A DNA stretch of 64,000 nt, taken from positions 48,426 through 112,425 of the forward strand of contig JAVBTT010000023.1 of assembly GCA_031556035.1 (NCBI GenBank), written 5' to 3'. Positions 58,505 through 64,000 of the stretch are shown here, one piece after another. The notes under the pieces are model-generated. The model did not search any database and had not been told where the DNA came from. It worked only from the letters and a program-made list of their open reading frames with translations. This DNA comes from JAVBTT01 sp031556035. GTDB lineage: Bacteria > Bacillota > Clostridia > Oscillospirales > UBA929. Numbering within the stretch: the stretch's first letter is position 1; each line of letters begins with the position of its first letter. Made by a program: the position numbers and the translations under genes.

Positions 58505-58533
58505 TTGACATTCATGCGCCATTGTGCTATATT
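58505..58533 (+). promoter_or_regulatory. Sigma-A promoter of a long leader or small RNA
   Basis: TTGACA (58505-58510), 17-nt spacer, TATATT (58528-58533). Transcription would begin near 58540, about 420 nt before the xdhC-like ATG. Confidence 0.82.
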
Positions 58534-58539
58534 TTAATC

Positions 58540-58930
58540 AGAAAACGGAAAGGACTGAGTCCCATGTACGATTCGAGGTGCGTCCGCTGAGGGCGTCTGG
58601 ACAATTGAATAGGGGATTTTAAAGGCGGCACTGTTTGAATGCTCCGGGCTCTGTTTTGAGCGGCGATGATTTACCCTCAAAACGCCTAATGGACGGGCGC
58701 ACTACTGCCTACGATATGGCCGCCGTAACTGAGAGAGGGTTGATGAGCTCATCTTTCCTTGGATATCCAATACGCGTCTAGAGGAACGATTCTGTCAGAG
58801 CGCAAATCCTTTCCCAGCGCAGCATCTTTTCTCATCGCATGAGGTACCTTGGATTTCATCGCAAGACCCTGGCGTATCGATGCATTGATACAGAAGTAAG
58901 GGGACGAGTGAGCTCGTCCCCTTTGGTTTG
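58540..58930 (+). ncRNA. Candidate structured RNA or regulatory leader
   Basis: About 390 nt with no long reading frame, between a good promoter and a terminator-like hairpin. Nested helices are visible: GTGC..GTCC (58578-58585 region)/GGAC..GCAC, AGGCG (58623-58627)/CGCCT (58683-58687), GTTTTGAG (58653-58660)/CTCAAAAC (58676-58683). A palindrome TTGGATATCCAA follows. A tiny reading frame MYDSRCVR (58564-58590) has AAAGGAC in front of it. It does not match riboswitch, 6S, tmRNA or RNase P RNA patterns that I can recall. It may be a small RNA or an attenuator for the xdhC-like gene. Confidence 0.45.
58898..58924 (+). terminator. Terminator-like hairpin upstream of the xdhC-like gene
   Basis: Stem AAGGGGACGAG / CTCGTCCCCTT with TGAG loop followed by TGGTTTGTCT. 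Confidence 0.65.
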
Positions 58931-58959
58931 TCTCTAAACGTCTTTGTCTTGGAGGGTTA

Positions 58960-59976
58960 ATGAAAAAGCTTCTGCTAAGTCTTGCTTCCCTTATCAACGC
59001 GGGCAAGGACGCCGTACTTGTCACGATCGTTGAGAGCTCCGGCTCCGTTCCAAGGGGTCAGGGCGCAAGGATGCTTGTTGCGGACTCTGGGCTTGTCTGC
59101 GGAACGATAGGGGGCGGCGCGCTTGAGCACATGGCGCTTTCAGAGGCGGCGGACGTGCTCAGAGTGAAAAACTCTCGCTCTCAGCGCCTTGATCTTTCCA
59201 ACAGCGGCGCGGCGACCCTCGGGATGGTGTGCGGGGGCTCGGTCGGGCTTTACTATCTGTATATAAACGGCGGTGGGGCGGACGCGATTGCCCTTGCCGG
59301 GCGTCTGCCCGAGCTGCTCCAAAGCCGTGAGCCGGCGTGGCTGATTGTCAGAATTGCCGACGGGACACGCGGCTCAATTATCTTCTACGACGCGTGCAAC
59401 GGCTTCTCGCGTTCGGATGTGGCCCCGAACGGTCTGGTTCCCATCCTTTCTGGACGCCGGGCGCTGATAGAGCTGGGCGGAGACCGCTATTTTGCCGAAC
59501 GTCTTTCGAACGCGGGCACGGTCTATATATTCGGGGCGGGGCATGTGGCCCGGGAACTCGTTCCGCTCCTGTCCCGTGTGGATTTCAGCTGCGCGGTGCT
59601 GGATGACCGGGCGGAGTTCGCCAGGCCTGAACTGTTTCCGGAAGCGTACAGGGTGCTTCTGACCGATTTTTCCGATATTGGCCGGGATATAGAGCTCACC
59701 GGGGACGACTATGTTGTGGTAATGACTCGAGGGCACGGGCACGACGCCGACGTTGAGGCGCATGCGCTGCGCTCGGAGGCGAGATATATCGGCGTCATGG
59801 GGAGCGCCTCCAAGCGCGTTACGGTGAGCCGCAAAATGCTTGAGCAGGGCTTTTCGCCCGAGGATCTCGAGCGCGTAAAAACCCCCATAGGTCTTGAGAT
59901 TAAAAGCGACACCCCGGCTGAAATTGCAGTGAGCATCGCCGCCGAGCTGATACTGAAAAGGGCGGAGTCCGGGTAA
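58960..59976 (+). CDS. XdhC/CoxI-family molybdenum-hydroxylase maturation protein
   Basis: 338 residues; TTGGAGGG before the ATG. Relatives handle or sulfurate the molybdenum cofactor before insertion into xanthine dehydrogenase-type enzymes. N-terminal XdhC_CoxI domain 'VTIVESSGSVPRGQGARMLV' and 'GTIGGGALE'; C-terminal Rossmann domain 'VYIFGAGHVARELVPLL' and 'VVMTRGHGHDADVEAHAL', ending 'PIGLEIKSDTPAEIAVSIAAE'. No molybdenum hydroxylase gene lies in the window. Confidence 0.92.
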   Translation: MKKLLLSLASLINAGKDAVLVTIVESSGSVPRGQGARMLVADSGLVCGTIGGGALEHMALSEAADVLRVKNSRSQRLDLSNSGAATLGMVCGGSVGLYYLYINGGGADAIALAGRLPELLQSREPAWLIVRIADGTRGSIIFYDACNGFSRSDVAPNGLVPILSGRRALIELGGDRYFAERLSNAGTVYIFGAGHVARELVPLLSRVDFSCAVLDDRAEFARPELFPEAYRVLLTDFSDIGRDIELTGDDYVVVMTRGHGHDADVEAHALRSEARYIGVMGSASKRVTVSRKMLEQGFSPEDLERVKTPIGLEIKSDTPAEIAVSIAAELILKRAESG

Positions 59977-60065
59977 GGCGCAACCGATACTCATACTCAT
60001 CTAAAAGGCTGCTGGCAGTGGGCGTTTGGATGATTATCGAGCACGCCTATGTGGAGGTGATCCAA

Positions 60066-61358
60066 ATGAGTACAGCAGCGACGCTAAACGTCTCAATGGA
60101 GTGCATCAGCATCGTCATCACGGCAATCCTCTTTATCTGCCATTGGGCGGATAATGAGAGGAACAGCCGAATGAACCGGCTTTTTATGGGCATACTCGTC
60201 GTTAATTTCTGCATTCTGTGCAGCAGCATAACCTCATGGATTTTTGACGGGAATCCCGCGCCATACGCGCGTGTCTTCGCGGTTTGCGCGAACTTTTCCC
60301 TTTACTTTTTCTGGTATATGCTCAAGATCGCAATTAGCGGCTACCTGTTTGTCTATATCCCATTGAAACGCCTTGAAACAAGAAAATATCTTCTTCTAAT
60401 ATCAGTGTGCTGCGCCCCCTTCGTAGTTTTACTGATAATATCCCAGTTTAACGGGATGATCTATTGGATCAACGACCAGAACCAATTTAATCGGGGCCCT
60501 GTTTATTGGATTGCTTATTTGCCGATCCTGCTCTATGGACTGGATGTATTTGTCATACTACGCCATAGAAAGGCGCTTCTCAAGACGGATTTGCTAACGC
60601 TGTTATATATGGAGCTGCTTCCGTTTCCGGTGGCTTTTGCTCAGGTGTTCATTTCCGGCGTGCTGCCGCTCAATACTGCGTTGACTATCTCTCTCCTGAT
60701 ACTTTACACCAGGGTACAGCTGGAGCAGTCCAGGCGCCTCAAGGAGAGGGAGCAGGAGTTGCAAGAGGCCCGTATCGACATCATGCTCTCCCAGATTCAG
60801 CCTCACTTCCTGTACAACACGTTGACCGCAATTAAAAACCTCATAAGTAAAAACCCGGAGGAGGCCGAGATTCTTGTCACCGAGTTTTCCGCATACCTCC
60901 GCCAGAACATGGACGCGCTCCGGCAGAAAGAGCTGATCCCCTTTGCCCGTGAGCTGGAGCACCTGGAAATTTACCTGAGCATTGAGAAGACACGGTTCAA
61001 GGAGCGGTTAAACATTATTTATGATCTTGAAATACGCGACTTTCTGTTGCCCATCCTGACTGTTCAGCCTCTGGTTGAAAATGCCATCAGACATGGTGTG
61101 ACTAAAAAGCGCGAGGGGGGCAATGTTACGGTTGCGACAAGGCTTGTTGCGGAAGGGGTAAAGATAACTATTTCAGACGACGGGGCGGGATTTGACCCGA
61201 GCGCCCCCAATCCGGACAGACGCCGCCATATCGGGCTCGAAAACGTGCGGCAGCGTCTCGCGGCTAAGTGCGGCGGTTCGCTTACGCTTACATCGTCACC
61301 GGGCGGGGGCACGACGGCAGTGATCCTGATTCCGGACAAGGGGAGCGCACAAGCATGA
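60066..61358 (+). CDS. LytS/YpdA-type membrane histidine kinase
   Basis: 430 residues starting MSTAATLNVSMECIS, behind GGAGGTGATCC, an extended match to the 16S 3' end. Seven or so membrane segments fill residues about 8-215, a short coiled coil follows, then the His_kinase domain 'SQIQPHFLYNTLTAIKNL' with phosphorylated H247, and a HATPase domain ('QPLVENAIRHGVTKK', 'DDGAGFD', 'GLENVRQRL'). The stop overlaps the regulator ATG (ATGA). The signal is unknown; the membrane part resembles 7TM-type sensors. Confidence 0.92.
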   Translation: MSTAATLNVSMECISIVITAILFICHWADNERNSRMNRLFMGILVVNFCILCSSITSWIFDGNPAPYARVFAVCANFSLYFFWYMLKIAISGYLFVYIPLKRLETRKYLLLISVCCAPFVVLLIISQFNGMIYWINDQNQFNRGPVYWIAYLPILLYGLDVFVILRHRKALLKTDLLTLLYMELLPFPVAFAQVFISGVLPLNTALTISLLILYTRVQLEQSRRLKEREQELQEARIDIMLSQIQPHFLYNTLTAIKNLISKNPEEAEILVTEFSAYLRQNMDALRQKELIPFARELEHLEIYLSIEKTRFKERLNIIYDLEIRDFLLPILTVQPLVENAIRHGVTKKREGGNVTVATRLVAEGVKITISDDGAGFDPSAPNPDRRRHIGLENVRQRLAAKCGGSLTLTSSPGGGTTAVILIPDKGSAQA

Positions 61359-62146
61359 GGGTTATTGTCGTGGATGATGAGCGTGACGCAATCGAGGCAT
61401 TGGAAAGAGAATTGCTCAATACTCCCGGGATCGCGGATATCCAATGCTTCGACGATCCTGTAAACGCGCTTGGATTTGTCGGGGAAACCCCCTGTGACAT
61501 CGCTTTCCTGGATATCGAGATGTACGGTATCAGCGGGCTGGCTCTCGCCAAGCGAATTAAAGAAACAAGACCTCAGTGCAATATCGTCTTTGTGACGGGC
61601 CACGCGCAGTATGCCGTCGACGCCTTTAAGCTTTCGGCCAGCGACTATTTGCTCAAGCCGGTTGACGGAGCCTCTATCCGCCGCGCGATGGATAATCTGC
61701 GCCACCCTGCGAATAACAGCGCGGTCTCCAGATTCTATGTGCGATGCTTCGGCAATTTCGAGGTATTTCTTAACGGAAAGCCTCTTGTTTTTGAGCGCTC
61801 CAAATCCAAGGAGCTGTTTGCCTATCTGATAAGCCGCCAGGGCGCTTTTTGCTCCAACAATGAGATTGTGGCCCAAATATGGGAGGACAGGGAGGATTCG
61901 CCCGCGCTGCAAAGCCAGTTTCGAACCCTTGTGTCCGACCTGACGCAAACACTCAGAGCCTGTGGCCTGGAAGATGTCCTGCTCCGCAAGCGGGGTGGTC
62001 TTGCCGCTGTGCCCGACAAAGTCGGCTGCGACCTTTATGAATTCCTGAAAGGGGACTCGTTCGCAGTCAACCGCTATACAGGGGAGTTTATGACTCAGTA
62101 TAGCTGGGCGGAGTTTACAAACGGCTATCTCTCGCAAAAAGTGTGA
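61355..62146 (+). CDS. Response regulator with SARP-like winged-helix output
   Basis: 263 residues. Receiver domain with D7-D8, phospho-acceptor D53 ('AFLDIEMYGISG') and 'YLLKPVDG'. Output domain (about 130-263) reads 'YVRCFGNFEVFLNGKPLVFE' and 'SKSKELFAYLISRQGAFCS', the pattern of the OmpR/SARP winged helix, not the LytTR domain that usually pairs with LytS-type kinases. Translationally coupled to the kinase. Target genes are unknown. Confidence 0.9.
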   Translation: MRVIVVDDERDAIEALERELLNTPGIADIQCFDDPVNALGFVGETPCDIAFLDIEMYGISGLALAKRIKETRPQCNIVFVTGHAQYAVDAFKLSASDYLLKPVDGASIRRAMDNLRHPANNSAVSRFYVRCFGNFEVFLNGKPLVFERSKSKELFAYLISRQGAFCSNNEIVAQIWEDREDSPALQSQFRTLVSDLTQTLRACGLEDVLLRKRGGLAAVPDKVGCDLYEFLKGDSFAVNRYTGEFMTQYSWAEFTNGYLSQKV

Positions 62147-62246
62147 CCGTTCACCCAAAAGCGCTGGGAAATCCTTCTCTGTGAGCCGCCTCAGCGGCGA
62201 CAGCCCACCCTCGCTTTCGATGACAAACTGTATTTTTTCATCGATA

Positions 62247-62642
62247 TTATACCCCCTCAAGCTTCAGCAGCGCTTTGTCGTGCAGCTTGTTTACCCAGCG
62301 CCAGGAGTAGCCCAGCTCGTCCGCGACTTTGGGCCAGGTCTTCCGCTCAATGTAGTGTGCGCGCATCAGCACCCGCTCGATTCCCTCCAGCCCGTCCACA
62401 GCGCGCTCTATCCGCACGCGCTGTTCACAGAGCTCCCCTAAGCGCTGTCCAAATATCGTTTCAATTTCGTCGAGCTTGTCCATAATCCCCGGAAGCGGGT
62501 CGTGCCCGCTTGTCTTGACCCGCATATGCTCCGGATTGCGTACGCATCTGCCGGCCAGCTCGCGCCAGTACATGCGCTCGTCCTCAAGCTGCCTGACCTC
62601 CAGCTCAATCGCCCGGTATTGCCTCAGTGTTTCCCGATCCAC
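62247..62642 (-). CDS. Phage-type RinA/ArpU-like (DUF1492-like) regulator
   Basis: 131 residues from a GTG start with AAGGTGG upstream. An N-terminal helical coiled-coil ('LRQYRAIELEVRQLEDERMYW') is followed by a C-terminal sigma-70 region 4-like helix-turn-helix ('WPKVADELGYSWRWVNKLHDKAL'). Such proteins control late genes in phages and ICEs or act as small sigma-like factors. It lies next to a zinc-ribbon protein on the same strand. Confidence 0.78.
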   Translation of the reverse strand: MDRETLRQYRAIELEVRQLEDERMYWRELAGRCVRNPEHMRVKTSGHDPLPGIMDKLDEIETIFGQRLGELCEQRVRIERAVDGLEGIERVLMRAHYIERKTWPKVADELGYSWRWVNKLHDKALLKLEGV

Positions 62643-62684
62643 GGCGTTCGCCCACCTTTCTCTCCAGTTTGTACCAATCCCATG

Positions 62685-62906
62685 CTAAAACCTTCCGCTT
62701 AGAAATTTTCTAAAGCTTGCCTCAGCAAGCATTGGAAAATTAATACCGTCAGGGTTTAAACAGGCAGTAGTATTATCAGCGCAGGCAGGACACAGCGGCC
62801 CGTAATACTCCAGCGTGTTCTTTCCGCACCCAAGGCATAAGGGCATCGGCTCCGGCGGCGCCATTCCCATGCACTGCGGACAGCGGCATTCATCTCTCAT
62901 ATCCAT
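62685..62906 (-). CDS. Small zinc-ribbon-like protein
   Basis: 73 residues starting MDMRDECRCPQCMGMAP; start chosen because GGAGAAGGCA lies just upstream. Four CXXC-type pairs (CRCPQC, CLGCG, CPACA, and a lone Cys) suggest two zinc ribbons. Behind a perfect divergent promoter overlapped by the palindromic operator, so it is probably repressed by the XRE protein. Typical of small phage proteins of unknown role. Confidence 0.68.
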   Translation of the reverse strand: MDMRDECRCPQCMGMAPPEPMPLCLGCGKNTLEYYGPLCPACADNTTACLNPDGINFPMLAEASFRKFLSGRF

Positions 62907-62922
62907 TGCCTTCTCCATTCTA

Positions 62923-62969
62923 AGTACATATGTTCGTATCTCGTAACGAGATAATAGCACATACGTACT
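62923..62969. promoter_or_regulatory. Palindromic operator between divergent phage-type genes
   Basis: Perfect 17-bp palindrome TATCTCGTAACGAGATA (62937-62953), flanked by outer arms AGTACATATG and CATACGTACT. A further half-site CATATGCGTAC lies at about 63036-63046, beside the ribosome site of the XRE gene. Confidence 0.75.
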
Positions 62970-62979
62970 GTTATGTCAA
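62951..62979 (-). promoter_or_regulatory. Consensus sigma-A promoter of the zinc-ribbon/RinA-like genes
   Basis: TTGACA (62974-62979), 17-nt spacer, TATTAT (62951-62956) on the minus strand; the -10 box overlaps the palindrome. Confidence 0.85.
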
Positions 62980-63056
62980 CTCATTTTGAGATAATATTTA
63001 TATTATGCTTTATTTGTATCTCTTTCTGCGATATCATATGCGTACGGGTGATACTT

Positions 63057-63386
63057 ATGAACAACCTAAAAAAACTACGCGCCGAGCGCGGCCTTACGCA
63101 GCGGTCGCTCGCGGTGGCCCTGAGTGTCGCGCAGAATACCGTGTCCCAGTGGGAGCTGGGCTCGCGTTCGCTTGACTCGGATTCGCTCTCCAGGCTGTCG
63201 GCCTTTTTCGGGGTCTCGGCCGACTGTATTCTCGGCCTGCCCGAAACCCCGGTGGGGCTCAGCGATTTTGAGTTTGCCCTGCACGAGGAGACAAGGCGCC
63301 TTACGGACGAGGATAGGGACGAGCTTTTGAGAATGGCCCGGCGGATGCGTGAACTGATGGAGCTCAAAGAACAAAATGAAAAATGA
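63057..63386 (+). CDS. XRE-family helix-turn-helix repressor
   Basis: 109 residues starting MNNLKKLRAERGLTQRSLAV after GGGTGAT; the frame upstream is operator DNA. Classic Cro/CI-type HTH (residues about 3-58, 'VAQNTVSQWELGSRSLDSDS') followed by a short helical C-terminus. Placed between a palindromic operator and an ImmA-like protease gene, as in ICE and prophage immunity systems where the protease cleaves the repressor after damage. Overlaps the next gene by 11 bases. Confidence 0.9.
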   Translation: MNNLKKLRAERGLTQRSLAVALSVAQNTVSQWELGSRSLDSDSLSRLSAFFGVSADCILGLPETPVGLSDFEFALHEETRRLTDEDRDELLRMARRMRELMELKEQNEK

Positions 63387-63792
63387 AATGGATACATACG
63401 AAAAACTGACTGAATACGCGGCTCGCGCCGGGATAATGGTGCTTGAGGAGGGAAAATTGACCGCCAGCATCAGAATGGACGGGGTATGCGCTGTTTTCAT
63501 AGACAGCAGGGAGTATTCCTCGGCCTCCAAGCTCGCCGAGGCGCTCGCGCACGAGCTGGGGCACTGCGAGAGCTGCGCTTTTTACTCTGTGGATTCGGCG
63601 CGGCTCAACGTGAGGAAGTGTGAGCTGCTCGCCGACCTCTGGTCGGCCCTGACCCTTCTGCCCCCGGGAAGACTGAGGGCCCTGATAGACGCTGGCGCGA
63701 GGGAGCTTCACGAGCTGTCCGAGGCCACCGGGCGGAGCGAGGAATTTGTGCGCAGGGCTATAGAGCTCTACCGGGCTAAGGGCCTGCTTTAA
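63376..63792 (+). CDS. ImmA/IrrE-family metallopeptidase
   Basis: 138 residues. Zinc motif HELGH at 59-63 ('ALAHELGHCESC') with a downstream acidic ligand candidate in 'CELLADLWSAL'. C-terminal helices 'LHELSEATGRSEEFVRRAI'. Predicted anti-repressor protease for the XRE protein encoded just upstream, with which it is translationally coupled. ATG at 63376; an alternative at 63388 is possible. Confidence 0.88.
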   Translation: MKNEMDTYEKLTEYAARAGIMVLEEGKLTASIRMDGVCAVFIDSREYSSASKLAEALAHELGHCESCAFYSVDSARLNVRKCELLADLWSALTLLPPGRLRALIDAGARELHELSEATGRSEEFVRRAIELYRAKGLL

Positions 63793-63858
63793 AGCATAAT
63801 AGACCCCCGCCGGGAGGCCAATGTCATTAAGATAAGCCTTTTTGCTTTATCCAACGCA

Positions 63859-63898
63859 AAACCCCTTACCTTATGCAAAAGGTAAGGGGTTCTTTTTT
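63859..63898 (+). terminator. Strong intrinsic terminator after the ImmA-like gene
   Basis: Stem AACCCCTTACC / GGTAAGGGGTT with a 10-nt loop followed by CTTTTTTG. Confidence 0.9.
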
Positions 63899-63943
63899 GA
63901 GGGAAGCTAAAGACAGTGTATATCTTCTTCTGGATGGTCCTCA

Positions 63944-64000
63944 GTCCAACGTGGGATTTATTCTCCTGCGCTTCGTTTCCCATTTCTTATTCAACGCCGT
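63944..64000 (-). other. Possible 3' end of a minus-strand gene cut by the window edge
   Basis: The only open minus-strand frame reaching the edge reads ..NKKWETKRRRINPTLD and stop. It is too short to identify; chance open frame is equally possible. Confidence 0.2.

Noticed and set aside
58648..58710. Fluoride-type riboswitch fragment (GGCGATG ... GCCTACG)
   Set aside because: The needed first stem and pseudoknot partners are not in the right order, and no fluoride exporter follows.

Overview
The window looks like a chromosomal segment of a GC-rich, endospore-forming clostridium, probably Oscillospirales-like. The evidence is an alpha/beta small acid-soluble spore protein, a SpoIIQ-like M23 protein behind a sigma-F-like promoter, DivIVA/SepF/YggS, Hfq, a class II (B12) ribonucleotide reductase, an S-layer-homology protein, and strong GGAGG ribosome sites with frequent GTG/TTG starts. 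The taxonomic placement is inference. No tRNA, rRNA or CRISPR array was seen.

Layout. 1-9.4 kb: 5'-truncated mfd, a PpiC-type foldase lipoprotein, a CtpE-like P-type ATPase, and an OmpR-type regulator with its histidine kinase. 9.5-14.4 kb: SASP, a solute-binding/PAS/GGDEF receptor, a VanW/G5 protein and a small helical protein. 14.5-17.4 kb: rpmH-rnpA-yidD-yidC-jag behind a consensus promoter, without dnaA or mnmE beside it. 17.5-22.0 kb: a chemoreceptor, then a tandem pair of radical SAM proteins flanked by duplicated terminators; the second has lost a cluster cysteine. 22-35.4 kb, minus strand: miaB, a membrane protein, mutS, (two foreign-looking plus-strand genes), mutL, miaA, hfq, an HlyD-like adaptor, yggS, sepF, divIVA. 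35.7-49.4 kb: guaB, DUF6062-like, exonuclease, GH18-like, yqeG, a trio of uncharacterised proteins, coaX, rlmA, a Tyr-rich exported protein, rsmI, ferredoxin, uxaB and a U32 peptidase. 49.5-62.1 kb: SLH protein, nrdJ, iron-sulfur flavoprotein, cysteine desulfurase, spoIIQ-like, a possible structured RNA, xdhC, and a second two-component system. 62.2-63.9 kb: a phage/ICE-type control module (RinA-like protein, zinc-ribbon protein, XRE repressor, ImmA-like HELGH protease) around a palindromic operator.

The most striking feature is a family of about 150-bp intergenic elements (at least 14 full or partial copies). They usually start exactly at the stop codon of the gene before them and lie in the same orientation. 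Primary sequence drifts between copies but three helices are kept by paired changes, which points to a conserved folded RNA or single-stranded DNA. In mfd, rsmI and a histidine kinase the element has taken over the last codons, giving C-termini such as EERSPRV and EERSPRA. A second hairpin family adjoins truncated copies at one particular point, the loop of the second helix.
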